NCBI GenBank assembly: GCA_963770485.1 | Contig: CAVYPX010000001.1 | Span: 42,288-106,287 of the forward strand | DNA: 64,000 bases | Origin: CAVVEC01 sp963770485 | GTDB lineage: Bacteria > Acidobacteriota > Terriglobia > Terriglobales > Acidobacteriaceae | Direction of reading: 5' to 3' | Part shown: positions 1 to 8,911 of the stretch, one piece after another | How positions within the stretch are numbered: position 1 is the first letter of the stretch | Layout: each line of letters opens with the position of its first letter | Made by a program: the position numbers and the translations under genes | The notes under the pieces: model-generated | Seen by the model: only the letters and a program-made list of their open reading frames with translations | The model's database searches: none | Told to the model about the DNA's origin: nothing

Positions 1-570
1 TATTCAGGTTCGCCGCGTGCTTGCTCGTCTTCCCGCTGCTTTGCTTGAGCTTCCTCGTAGGTGCGAAAGGGCCCGAGGCTGCAAAACGATGTCTCGCCAG
101 ACTTACGATGTGTATCCTTCCGCCGAACGTAAAATGCCATCGAGTTCATTAACTTTCATCTCCCAAATCTTATCTTGCTCCAGCTATCTCTTGCTCTAGC
201 TATCATCATCAGCAAAGAGAACCTGTCAATGACACGAAAGTGCCAATAAGCCCCTCAGGCTCATCTTCAGCCCTGTTTGCGCACCTGACGAAAATTCATC
301 GCAGATAACTACAACTGAGTGGGCGGCGGCCCTACCGTCTTGGCGAGCGCATGTGGACGTGGGATAGGGTCGGGCTAGTGCGCGTGCGAACGTATTGGCA
401 CCCTGCGGGGCGTAATGTCTGCTCCACTTTAACCCAGGGCTCACGCCCCCTGGGCGCTGGGCTAAGCTATGCCGCTCCTCCGGAGCTGGATTGTAGCGGT
501 TCGGTTCCACCGCGCAGCCCAAGAAATAGGTTCCAGGTACACATTGGCTAGGCCTCGTCACGAAAGGCAA
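1..570. other. left-edge region, no gene recognised
   Basis: Nothing here can be defended as a gene. A 114-codon minus-strand ORF (226-570) and short plus-strand ORFs overlap each other, lack signal peptides or recognisable motifs, and have no convincing ribosome-binding site. The segment lies 3' of the minus-strand gene that ends at 571. It may be intergenic DNA or the edge of a gene outside the window. Confidence 0.5.
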
Positions 571-1191
571 TCAGGTGAGGGTGTACTGCAACACCACCTG
601 CATCTCGGCGTCGCCCGGCACTCCGGCATGGCTCATGTTGAACACAAGAAAGTCGCCGGCATTCAGCACCAGAGCGGGCGCGGCAGAAGTATGCCTGGAA
701 GTGGCCGAGGCGCTTCCGCTTGCGGGCACCCAGGTTTTCAGAATGACGCTGTAGAAAATGTTCTGAAGAAGGTATCCGTCATCCACCACATTGAGATGGT
801 TGGGATTGTGAATGTGGGTCTTGCTGAAACTGCGGCTGCGTGGGGAGACGAAGCCGCCTCCAGGATCGCCGTGATAGAACTTCGGACGTTCGCCCGGAGA
901 AACCGCCGCCCGGCACAGCACTTCGGCGAATCCCGGACTGGCAGGCGGTGAAGTGAGCATGAACGCGACATCGGTGTCGATGGAGTTCACGGTCATGTTG
1001 CTGGTCACTTCAAAGAAAACGTCTGCGCCGTTATCGTTCAGGTTTGTAACTTCCCAGCCGAAGCTCGCGAAACTTGGGCCGGTCGAAGGTTTTGCCAGCG
1101 CACTTGCCGATGAATCCAACCCGGAGATCGTTCCCGCTAACCCCGCCAGTGCCAGACCTCTCCCCACAAAGACTCGTCGATCTGTTTTCAT
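571..1191 (-). CDS. exported protein of unknown function with Tat-like signal
   Basis: This 206-residue protein has no family I recognise. Its N-terminus carries a twin-arginine pattern (DRRVFVGRG, residues 4-12) followed by a short hydrophobic stretch (LALAGLAGTISGL), which fits Tat export. The mature part is rich in beta-prone segments and contains HIHNPNHLNVVDDGYLLQN and a C-terminal VVLQYTLT, suggesting a small beta-sandwich. It lies 40 bases downstream of the secreted protein at 1232-2833 on the same strand, so the two are probably co-transcribed. The function is unknown; an extracellular or periplasmic location is inferred from the signal only. Confidence 0.7.
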   Translation of the reverse strand: MKTDRRVFVGRGLALAGLAGTISGLDSSASALAKPSTGPSFASFGWEVTNLNDNGADVFFEVTSNMTVNSIDTDVAFMLTSPPASPGFAEVLCRAAVSPGERPKFYHGDPGGGFVSPRSRSFSKTHIHNPNHLNVVDDGYLLQNIFYSVILKTWVPASGSASATSRHTSAAPALVLNAGDFLVFNMSHAGVPGDAEMQVVLQYTLT

Positions 1192-1231
1192 AGAGAAAGG
1201 TGCATCTCCAAACTTGCTTGCCTCAGTTCCC

Positions 1232-2833
1232 CTACTGGCAGGTGGAGAACTTGAGCGAGGCGATACGGGTGCGGAGGTTGATACCGCTGCCGGTGGTGGG
1301 AATGTACTGATCCACGTACCAGAAGCTACAGTCGTCGACGGGGTCGATCACCATGCTGGTGTAGTCTCCCCAGCGGTTGGTGTCGGTCTCGGACCCTTTT
1401 GCGTTGAAGATGGTTTTCAGGCTCTCCATGGTGTTCACCGCATCGCTGGGTATGCGCCCGGTGAAGGCGACAGAAGGATGCAGGGTGGTGCTGTTGGACT
1501 CGCTGAAGCCGAGGGCCATGTTGCCCACCTTATCCATGGCGATGCTGCCCATCCAAAGAGAGTTCCCTCCGCTGGTGAGGGTGCCCTGTTGAAAGACGGC
1601 AGCCGTGCCGTTGGGATCGCGGATTTCGTACCAGCGCGCGCCGGACGCAGCTTTGCTGGTTAGCACCGAATGATTGACCACCAGGGATTCGTGGTCGCCG
1701 AAGTTGCGATATGCCAAGCGGAACATCAGCCGATCGCCCAGGGAATCCACCTTCTGGTTGGTGTCGGGCTGCGGGATGCAAGTCCCGCCTCTGCAAGCCA
1801 TGGTGTAAGCATTCACCGCGATTCTTACCGGACCCTGGAAGGTGGAGTTCTTCGGGTTGACGAAGTCCACGTGGAAACGGAACAAATGCAGCGCGGTTGA
1901 GCTGAACAGATCAACGAAAAAATCAGGCTCGCCGGAGGGAGGCGGCGTGGCGCCATCGAGGTTCGAGGGCAGGAAGGAGAATTCGTTGGCGTTGGTGAAG
2001 CAGATCGCCTTGGCCGCGCTGCCGCTCAGCATGGCGCTGCGGTCATAGGCGCAGGCGTCGGCCCCGATGTAATTATTGGGGCCGAAGAGATTGTACGAAG
2101 CATAAAAGGCGTCCGGCCACACGCTGAGCTTGTCATAGTCATTGAACACATTCGCGCCAAACTTGTAAACGTAGCGGTAGTACTTGCCGGTGGCGTCGGA
2201 GCTCTCCGAGACGGCGATGCATTCGTTGCCCTCAGTGAAACTGCTGTTGGAGCCGATGATGGTGATGATCCAACGATTGGCCATCTGATCGTAGAGCACG
2301 ATGGGGTCGGTGTAGTTGAAACTGTGGACACCCTGTCCGCACAATCCAGGCAGGCCGGTGAACAGGGCGCTGATCTGTTGCGGGCCGAACAGCGATTTAC
2401 CTGAGGTTTTGTCGTAAACCTCGTACGCGGTGTTGATCGTTTCCACCACCTGGGTGGCGCCCACGGCAAGGTTGCTATCGGAAGGAACTCCCTCCAAAGC
2501 CTTGCCGTTGGCGGAGTTGGGAATGCCTTCAAAATTGAGCCCGATCACGGCTGAAACCGGTGGCGCGATGTAGGCCTGTTCGGCGCGGTCGACTACGGGG
2601 ACGGAGGCCCCAGCTAGAATGCGCCGCGGCCGGGGATGTTCGACCTCATGCCGCTTACCGCCTTGTGGAACCTCCATGGAATAGTCGCGCACCGGCAACG
2701 AAGTGTCATGGTACGCGTCATACATGACCAAGGGGAGACTCGGTGCCCGCCTCGCCGCAGACAGATGACTTGGAGCCAGAAGGCTGCAAGCCGTAGCTAC
2801 GACCGCAGCTGCCATTGCCAGTTTCCGGTTCAT
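1232..2833 (-). CDS. large secreted protein of unknown function
   Basis: A 533-residue protein with a clear Sec signal peptide (MNRKLAMAAAVVATACSLLA, cleavage near SAARRA). A GGAG sequence about 8 bases before the ATG supports the start. The mature chain looks like a beta-propeller-type secreted protein: it has repeated aromatic and Asp-rich segments such as DPIVLYDQMANRWIIT, YDKLSVWPDAFYASYN and MGSIAMDKVGNMALGFS, and ends DDCSFWYVDQYIPTTG. No catalytic motif is evident. It heads a two-gene minus-strand unit with the Tat-signal protein at 571-1191. The divergent neighbour is the lipoprotein-like gene at 3168. A surface or extracellular role is inference. Confidence 0.75.
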   Translation of the reverse strand: MNRKLAMAAAVVATACSLLAPSHLSAARRAPSLPLVMYDAYHDTSLPVRDYSMEVPQGGKRHEVEHPRPRRILAGASVPVVDRAEQAYIAPPVSAVIGLNFEGIPNSANGKALEGVPSDSNLAVGATQVVETINTAYEVYDKTSGKSLFGPQQISALFTGLPGLCGQGVHSFNYTDPIVLYDQMANRWIITIIGSNSSFTEGNECIAVSESSDATGKYYRYVYKFGANVFNDYDKLSVWPDAFYASYNLFGPNNYIGADACAYDRSAMLSGSAAKAICFTNANEFSFLPSNLDGATPPPSGEPDFFVDLFSSTALHLFRFHVDFVNPKNSTFQGPVRIAVNAYTMACRGGTCIPQPDTNQKVDSLGDRLMFRLAYRNFGDHESLVVNHSVLTSKAASGARWYEIRDPNGTAAVFQQGTLTSGGNSLWMGSIAMDKVGNMALGFSESNSTTLHPSVAFTGRIPSDAVNTMESLKTIFNAKGSETDTNRWGDYTSMVIDPVDDCSFWYVDQYIPTTGSGINLRTRIASLKFSTCQ

Positions 2834-3167
2834 TTGTACTCCATGGTCCCTTGAAATCCTTACACGTCTTGAGGGAGAGAGAAGAAATGCGGCGGAAGCT
2901 CGTTCTATTTTGGTCGGACCCCACCGCGACCTGCAGTTCTTAGAGTGTGTCCTGTCTCGGGCCCCAAGTCAAGGGTGAAAGAAGTTGCAACTTCACCTCG
3001 CTTTTCGACCGGGACAATTCCTTGCCAGATGCTGCAGGGACGGTCGGGCAACAACTACACAGCAGAAAAGGTGGCTGGTCTCGATAAGCATATGGTTTGT
3101 AAGGCTCGGAGGATGGCATTCCCCTTGCGACTTGTCAGCAGGGATGATCGGCAGGCAGGATGCACAC
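2834..3167. promoter_or_regulatory. divergent intergenic region
   Basis: About 330 bases between divergently transcribed genes (the minus-strand secreted protein and the plus-strand lipoprotein-like gene). It must hold both promoters, but I cannot pick a clear pair of -35/-10 boxes. No structured RNA or repeat was recognised. Confidence 0.4.
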
Positions 3168-3737
3168 ATGGGGCGTGGACGGCAAGTTGGTTCTCTGGCG
3201 TTGGTGTTCGCGTTAGCGGCGGCGGGATGCTCGCGGCAACCGGGCGTCGCGGCCAGCCCGGCCGCGAGCACTGGCCAACAACTCCCCTTTGAGCGCGTCT
3301 CGGACAGCAAGGGAATTTCTCCGACAGGCGAATTGACCTCCGTAGGAATTCCGGCCGGAACCCCGATCCTCATTCGATTGCTGTCTCCATTGTCGAGCGC
3401 GGAAGCCAGCGCTGGAGATCGCTTCGACGCCGTGCTGGATGAATCCGTCATCGTGCAGGGCCAAACCGTGGCGGGACGCGGTGCGTCCATCAGCGGAAAA
3501 GTTGTGGCCGCTACTGCCGGGGACGAACGCCACGCAGGATATTTAAGGCTGACGCTGTCCGCGATCATCATCAACGGCAAAATGCTGCCGCTGCAGACAT
3601 CCAGCGTCTTTGCCAAGGGCGGTGTTTCGAATGAGAAAACCGCCTGGACCTCGTACCGCAGCGACAAGGACGTGAAGTTTTCCACAGAGCGGCGGCTCAG
3701 GTTCCGAGTGGCGCAGTCTGTGTCCGTTCAGAACTAA
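3168..3737 (+). CDS. putative lipoprotein or exported beta-rich protein
   Basis: An open frame extends upstream to 2985, but the ATG at 3168 gives a proper signal sequence (MGRGRQVGSLALVFALAAAGC), so it is chosen; an ATG at 3144 is the alternative. The Cys after LAAAG could be a lipobox cysteine, although Ala rather than Leu sits at -3. The 189-residue product contains VGIPAGTPILIRLLSPLSS and then GDRFDAVLDESVIVQGQTV, GKVVAA and YLRLTLSAIIINGK. This resembles proteins predicted to hold a small beta-barrel seen in acidobacterial exported proteins. The function is unknown. It stands alone, upstream of the two-component genes. Confidence 0.65.
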   Translation: MGRGRQVGSLALVFALAAAGCSRQPGVAASPAASTGQQLPFERVSDSKGISPTGELTSVGIPAGTPILIRLLSPLSSAEASAGDRFDAVLDESVIVQGQTVAGRGASISGKVVAATAGDERHAGYLRLTLSAIIINGKMLPLQTSSVFAKGGVSNEKTAWTSYRSDKDVKFSTERRLRFRVAQSVSVQN

Positions 3738-3981
3738 AGCTTCACAGATTTCCCGTTTTGAGGTTGTAGGCGCAAGAGATTACCGGAATTGCCTTGTCCC
3801 GTTTCGGATTCAATTTGAGGCTGTAACCTTCCTGTTCAACCATCACAGCGCATGATCATTGAACTCCCTAAACTTCCCAAATGGGGAGCGGACATTGGGA
3901 AGCGATACTTGGACGGCGCTACCCGATTGGGGAACTTGCCCGTTCCATGCGTGAGCCGCCCATCGCTTCCCCCCTTTTCCT

Positions 3982-4854
3982 ATGAGCGCATTGCCACAAA
4001 TTCGGCCGGAACGTGACCAGCCGGCTGATTCCGCGAGCGAGCAGCAATTGCGGGAATCGCAGAAGATGGAAGCCATCGGCCGCCTGGTGGGAGGAGTTGC
4101 CCACGACTTCAACAATCTGCTCACCGGAATGGTCCTTTGTTCCGAGTTGCTGCTGGTGGGTCTGGAGAAGGATAGCCGTCTGCGGCATTACGCAGAGGAA
4201 ATCCGCTCGGCCGGAGTGCAGGGGGCCGCCCTCATCCAGCAACTGCTGGCCGTGGCGCGACAGCGCGTGGTTGCACCTCGCCTGCTGTCATTGAACGAGG
4301 TCATCACCGGCATGCGCAGCCTGCTCGCCCGCCTGATCGGAGAAAACATTGAACTGAACAGCGAGTTGGCGGACGATCTGGGTCTGGTGAAGATGGATCC
4401 GGCACAAGTTCAGCAGATCATCCTGAATCTGGTGCTGAATGCGCGCGATGCCATGCCTGAGGGCGGGCGAATCGCGATCGCCACCCGGAACTGCAGCGAC
4501 TGGAGAGCGAAATCCGATGGGCCGAAAGTCCGCGGTTCGTGGATTGAGTTCGCGGTCAGCGACACAGGTTGCGGTATGGATGCGGAAACACGCTCCCGTT
4601 TGTTCGAACCCTTTTTCACGACCAAGAAGCCCGGCCAGGGAAATGGCCTTGGCCTGGCAACGGTTCACAGCATCGTGAAACACGAGGGCGGGAGGGTCCA
4701 GGTGGAGAGCGAACCTGGGAAAGGTACGCGAGTAGCCGTCTACCTGCCGCAAGCCGAGCCCGAATCGGAATCGCGGGACCCGAAGTTTGCCATCAGCGCA
4801 ACCTGCCTCCATGACAAGAAAAGCTTCGAATCGAAGAAGAGGAAGAAGAGGTAA
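3982..4854 (+). CDS. sensor-less histidine kinase
   Basis: A 290-residue histidine kinase with no membrane or sensor domain: the phosphoacceptor region starts almost at the N-terminus. Visible motifs, in order, are the H-box GGVAHDFNNLL (phospho-acceptor His41), the N-box ILNLVLNARDAMPEGG, the G1 box VSDTGCGMD, the F-box LFEPFFTTKK and the G2 box GNGLGLATVHSIV. This is the NtrB-like soluble kinase arrangement. The C-terminus is a basic tail (KSFESKKRKKR). Its stop codon is immediately followed by the ATG of the sigma-54 activator at 4855, so the two form a cognate, translationally coupled pair. The signal it senses is not visible and may come from a partner protein. Confidence 0.9.
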   Translation: MSALPQIRPERDQPADSASEQQLRESQKMEAIGRLVGGVAHDFNNLLTGMVLCSELLLVGLEKDSRLRHYAEEIRSAGVQGAALIQQLLAVARQRVVAPRLLSLNEVITGMRSLLARLIGENIELNSELADDLGLVKMDPAQVQQIILNLVLNARDAMPEGGRIAIATRNCSDWRAKSDGPKVRGSWIEFAVSDTGCGMDAETRSRLFEPFFTTKKPGQGNGLGLATVHSIVKHEGGRVQVESEPGKGTRVAVYLPQAEPESESRDPKFAISATCLHDKKSFESKKRKKR

Positions 4855-6264
4855 ATGAATATGACCGCTGCCGCCGCAACTGCGTTGAATGCGCCTCAGA
4901 TCGAAGGGGCAAATTTCCTGAACCTGGTAATCGTGGACGACGAACGGGCGATTCGTGAGGTCTGCCGCGAAGTCGCCCAGTCTCTTGGCTTCAACACCCT
5001 GGTCGCTGAGTCGGCCGAACACGCTTATCGCTTGCTGGAGTCGCAGGCGATCGATGTGGTGCTGCTCGACCTGAAGTTGCCGGGGGCCGGGGGATTAGAG
5101 GCATTGCGTCGCATCAAAGGGCGGCGGCCGGATGCGGAAGTCATCGTGGTGACCGGCTATGCCACGGTCCAGTCAGCTGTACAGGCCATGAGGAACGGCG
5201 CCTACGACTATGTGACGAAGCCATTCAGCATGGAGGAACTCAAGTTGTTGCTGGAACGGGTTGCTTCTCATCTGAAACTGAAGAGTGAGAATCGCACATT
5301 GCGCGAGAAGATCAAGTCGAAACAGGGCTTCGGGAACATCGTGGGCAGCGCACCGGAAATGGAGAAGCTGTACCGCATGATTGCCAAGGCTGCGCAAAGC
5401 AGCCACCCGGTGCTGATCCTGGGGGAGAGCGGGACAGGCAAGGAAATGGTGGCGCGATCCATTCATTTCTCCGGACCTTTCCGTGACAAGCCTTTCATTC
5501 CTGTGGACTGCGGTTCCCTGGTTCCTACTCTGATCGAAAGTGAGCTGTTCGGGTATGTCAAGGGGGCTTTCACCGGCGCGGTTCAGTCCAAGGAGGGATT
5601 GCTGGCCATGGCGGAGGGCGGCACGGTGTTCCTGGATGAAATTGGAGAACTGCCGGTGGATCTTCAAGCCAAGTTGCTGCGGGCCATTCAGGAAAGGGAA
5701 ATTCGGCCGGTGGGCAGCACCAAACGGATCACCATCAACGTCCGAATCCTGGCGGCTACCAATTGTGACTTGGAACAGGCGGTGGCGCAGGGAGCATTCC
5801 GGCGCGACTTGTACTTCCGCCTGAATGTACTGAACCTGCGGATTCCGGCTTTGCGCGAGCGCCGGCAGGATATTCCGCTGTTGGCGGGATATTTCCTGGA
5901 AAGGCTGTCGCGAGCATCTGGCCAGGAGCGAAGCCTGAGTGACGAGGCACTGAAGGCCATGCTGGCCTACGATTGGCCGGGCAACGTTCGAGAACTGGAA
6001 AACTGCCTGGAACGGGCCTGTGCTATGAACAGCGGTCCGAAAATCCAGATCGGTGATTTACCGGCCGCTCTGCACGGTGGGAATGGTCATGTGATGGTGG
6101 AAGCTCATGGGTCGGCAAAGATCATTTCCATGTCGGAACTGGAGAAGCAAACCATTCTCAATACCATCACGCAGCTCAACGGAGACAAACTATTGGCGGC
6201 ACGGCTGCTGGGGATCGGCAAGACTACGCTCTATCGCAAGCTGAAGGAGTACGAGTCAGCGTAG
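4855..6264 (+). CDS. NtrC-family sigma-54 response regulator
   Basis: A 469-residue activator of sigma-54 RNA polymerase. The receiver domain (about 22-140) has the acidic pair D28-D29, the phospho-acceptor Asp72 in VVLLDLKLPG, and the later Thr/Lys positions (VVTGYAT, DYVTKPF). The AAA+ domain (about 160-395) shows Walker A GESGTGKE, the sigma-54 contact loop GAFTGA, and Walker B-like GGTVFLDEIGEL. The C-terminal Fis-type helix-turn-helix is LLAARLLGIGKTTLYRKLKEY. It is directly fused in an operon with the histidine kinase (stop and start codons adjacent, with a purine-rich GAAGAGGAAGAAGAGG ribosome-binding stretch). Target promoters would be of the -24/-12 type. I did not find a clear one next to it. 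Confidence 0.93.
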   Translation: MNMTAAAATALNAPQIEGANFLNLVIVDDERAIREVCREVAQSLGFNTLVAESAEHAYRLLESQAIDVVLLDLKLPGAGGLEALRRIKGRRPDAEVIVVTGYATVQSAVQAMRNGAYDYVTKPFSMEELKLLLERVASHLKLKSENRTLREKIKSKQGFGNIVGSAPEMEKLYRMIAKAAQSSHPVLILGESGTGKEMVARSIHFSGPFRDKPFIPVDCGSLVPTLIESELFGYVKGAFTGAVQSKEGLLAMAEGGTVFLDEIGELPVDLQAKLLRAIQEREIRPVGSTKRITINVRILAATNCDLEQAVAQGAFRRDLYFRLNVLNLRIPALRERRQDIPLLAGYFLERLSRASGQERSLSDEALKAMLAYDWPGNVRELENCLERACAMNSGPKIQIGDLPAALHGGNGHVMVEAHGSAKIISMSELEKQTILNTITQLNGDKLLAARLLGIGKTTLYRKLKEYESA

Positions 6265-6377
6265 TCTGAATCTGGGCTCGGCTTCCCACGACGGAACGCG
6301 GTGGAGACGGGACCGTGGTGTAAAGCTCGCGTTTTCAACGACGAGGACTCTGGCTGGCGACGTGCATCTCCTCCGGC

Positions 6378-6866
6378 ATGATTCTGCTGATCACGTCTCT
6401 GGCAAAAGCTCAAGATTGCGCGAAGGCCCTGCAAGACGCCACCGCGGAGCCTACGCAGGTAGCGGCAACCCTGCACGAAGCAGGGGGCCAATTGCAGGCG
6501 CAACAATATTCGGCCGTGGTATTGGACCAACTGCTGCTGGACGCTGAACCCGAGGAGGGCGAAACCGTTCTCAAGCTCCTGGGTACCGCGGTTCCGGTTT
6601 ACCTGAACTTCGCTCTCACTGGAATCGAGCGTGTGATCCGCGAGTTGCGTTCGGCCCTGCAACGACGCCAGCGGGAAGTGCTGCTGGCCCGGCAGGAGGC
6701 GCGACAAGCTTTGCGCAGCGAACTCAACGATAAAGTGACGGCGCTGCTGGTGTCCTGTGAGATGGCGCTTCGGGTCGAGAACCTTCCCGCATGCGCTGAG
6801 ACCAAGATGAACGCGGTCTACACGCTGGCCCAGGAAATGAGCGAAAAACTTGGGGCGACGGCATAA
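6378..6866 (+). CDS. small receiver-like protein of unknown function
   Basis: This 162-residue protein starts ILLITSLAKAQDCAKAL and has QQYSAVVLDQLLLDAEP, which looks like a degenerate CheY-type receiver (beta1, then beta3 with an Asp). The usual N-terminal acidic pair is missing, so phosphorylation is doubtful. The second half (about 85-160) is a long charged helix (RRQREVLLARQEARQALRSE) that could dimerise like a kinase DHp segment but has no H-box. It follows the kinase/regulator pair by 113 bases on the same strand, so it may modulate that pathway. That role is inference. Confidence 0.6.
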   Translation: MILLITSLAKAQDCAKALQDATAEPTQVAATLHEAGGQLQAQQYSAVVLDQLLLDAEPEEGETVLKLLGTAVPVYLNFALTGIERVIRELRSALQRRQREVLLARQEARQALRSELNDKVTALLVSCEMALRVENLPACAETKMNAVYTLAQEMSEKLGATA

Positions 6867-7361
6867 AAGGCGAGCGCACAATCGGTGTGCGACGAAGTAG
6901 CAGGGACGAAGCTCTTAACCACACACTTGGTCCGGATTATTCACCACGATTGGTTAGCGTAGAGTTGGACGCTGCGGGAATTTGCACTGGGAAGGGCACG
7001 AGTTCACTCGCGCCGACCGATGCGCTTCAACAGGGCGCGCTTAGCGCCTGAGGGCACGCTGCTTCGGCTGCCAGGGCGGTTGCGCTGGCTCGGCGCGGAG
7101 CCAAGTTCTGCGCTGCCAGTGGCAGGACTCGAAGAGTCTGTGTCGCAACTATGAGTGCCGTCCCTGCGGGACTCCCATCGTCCGGCTGTTGCTTCCGGGC
7201 ACTGGCCGTGCTGGGCTTTCCCATGCCGCCGCTGCGCGGCTGGGCAATGCAGGACGGGCATCTTTGCCCCTCACCAATCTGTTGGCTCAAGATCACTTGC
7301 AAGACGGGCGCGTGAATATTCCCGGGGTTGGCGAGTTCTCGCTCTTCATTTAAATTAGATC
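6867..7361. other. intergenic, no gene recognised
   Basis: About 495 bases between the receiver-like gene and the MFS gene. Overlapping short ORFs on both strands have arginine/proline-rich composition and no motifs. Several short inverted GC-rich segments are present (for example around CTGCGGGACTCCC at 7160-7180), but no terminator with a T-run. The promoter of the MFS gene must lie here; no confident boxes were chosen. Confidence 0.4.
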
Positions 7362-8615
7362 ATGCGGTCCATTCTGCAGAAGCGGGCGCTGCGCTTCGTC
7401 TTTGGCGCCAACCTGATCTCCATGCTGGGCAGCGGCATGAACGCCGCCGCCGTAGCCTGGTACATTCTGCAGGCCACGCACTCGGAAATGGCGCTGGGGA
7501 CGTTTGCAGTGTTGCAAACGATTCCCGCCATGCTGATGCTTCCCTTCACCGGCGTCCTCATCGATCGTGAAGATCGGCGCCGTCTGGTCATGATGCTCGA
7601 CGCGGTTCGCGCCATCATCATTCTTACGGTTTCGCTGCTCGCCTTCGCGGGCAAAGTGAAAGTGTGGGAACTCTACCTGATGAACACGCTGGTGGCCGCC
7701 GGTTTTTGGATGTTCTGGCCCACGATCACTGCGCTGATTCAAGAATTGACTCCCGGCGAAGAGTTCGTTCATGCCAACACGTTTCTGCTGGCGGGAGTGC
7801 AGGGAGGCTGGCTGATTGCAGGTTCGATTGTGGGATTCGTGTACAACCATATCGGGCTGGGCGGCGTGTTGCTCATCGATTTTGCGACCTACTTCGTGTC
7901 GTTTCTCTGTTACTTTGCCGTGCGCAAGGGACGCCACGTCGTGCCGCGCCCGGCAGAGCTGCGAGCCGACATCGTGGCCGCAGAAACCACACTGGAGCGT
8001 TTCGTACGCGAGATGCGCGAAGGCATTCATTTCCTCCGTGGCAAACGCAACTTGATGTTGCTCGGCCTCAGCTGGGCCCTGTTCCTCGGCGCGATGATGA
8101 CTGCGGTCGTAGTCACGGCTCCGTTGAGTGACCAGATCTTTCACGCCGGCGCCGTGGGTTACGGCTGGTTCAACGCGGGATGGGGAACGGGCGCGTTTCT
8201 CAGCGCTTTGTATGCGCCGTGGTTAATCGCGGGTTTTGGCTCGCGGCGTTCCATCGCAATCTCCATGGGTGTGCTGACCATCTGCATGATCCTGGCGCCG
8301 CTCTCCCCCGCGCTGGCCATCGCCGTCTTTGCCTACGCCGTCATGGGTTCGGCGCGCGGCATCAGCGGCGTGGCCATGAATACCAGCATCATGGAACAGG
8401 TGCCGCAACATTTTATGGGGCGGGTGCAGAATATCTTCTACTTTGCCGGCACCGCGTTGCAGATCGGCTTGGCGCTTCTGGTTGGAGCCGTAGCCCAGGC
8501 CAGCCTGGTGGCCGGCTTCTCAATCATCGGGTTGGTCTACGCCGTGGCCTTTGTCAGCGCAATTTGGCCGGTGGGCGCGGCCATGCCGGTCAGCGAAGTC
8601 AGTTCTGTGGAATAA
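7362..8615 (+). CDS. MFS transporter, EntS-like exporter family
   Basis: A 417-residue inner-membrane protein with about 12 hydrophobic segments and the N-terminal MFS pattern ANLISMLGSGMNAAAVAWYI. A cytoplasmic loop motif LIDREDRRRLVMMLDAVRA follows TM2 (the MFS A-motif position). The overall pattern fits the DUF894/enterobactin-exporter-like (EntS) branch of proton-driven efflux carriers. The substrate cannot be told from sequence. It stands alone on the plus strand, upstream of fabI and separated from it by a hairpin repeat at 8690-8815. Confidence 0.85.
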   Translation: MRSILQKRALRFVFGANLISMLGSGMNAAAVAWYILQATHSEMALGTFAVLQTIPAMLMLPFTGVLIDREDRRRLVMMLDAVRAIIILTVSLLAFAGKVKVWELYLMNTLVAAGFWMFWPTITALIQELTPGEEFVHANTFLLAGVQGGWLIAGSIVGFVYNHIGLGGVLLIDFATYFVSFLCYFAVRKGRHVVPRPAELRADIVAAETTLERFVREMREGIHFLRGKRNLMLLGLSWALFLGAMMTAVVVTAPLSDQIFHAGAVGYGWFNAGWGTGAFLSALYAPWLIAGFGSRRSIAISMGVLTICMILAPLSPALAIAVFAYAVMGSARGISGVAMNTSIMEQVPQHFMGRVQNIFYFAGTALQIGLALLVGAVAQASLVAGFSIIGLVYAVAFVSAIWPVGAAMPVSEVSSVE

Positions 8616-8689
8616 AGAACCATTTCCACTGCGGAGTCACAGAAACCCAGAGAAATCAGGTGCCGCTGGATTGGAGAACCTGGCAGCTT

Positions 8690-8815
8690 GTTGAAAATCC
8701 TACCTTTTTGTCATCCCGAGCGCAACGAGGGATCTGTAGTTCTGCACAGCAAGGAAAACTGCAGATTCCTCGTCGCCTTGCTCCTCGGAATGACAAGGAT
8801 TTTGGGTTTTTCAAC
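8690..8815. repeat. MITE-like inverted-repeat element (TTGTCATCCCGAG class)
   Basis: The two ends are inverted copies: GTTGAAAATCC at the left and its near complement ending TCAAC at the right. Next inward come TTGTCATCCCGAG (left) and CTCGGAATGACAA (right), then a pair of GATCTGTAGTT/AACTGCAGATT arms. The whole could fold into one long hairpin. Related hairpins occur at 11034-11183, 14875-14965 and 52718-52892. Confidence 0.75.
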
Positions 8816-8911
8816 AGACTCCAAGTCTCTTCTCTGTGACTCTGTGTCTCTGTGGTAAACAGGCCTTTGCCGCTGTTATCCTTTCCCTTCCAATTCAACA
8901 AGGAGACAGGA

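Noticed and set aside
226..570. 114-codon minus-strand ORF
   Set aside because: No motif or signal, unusual composition, and no ribosome site; judged non-coding.
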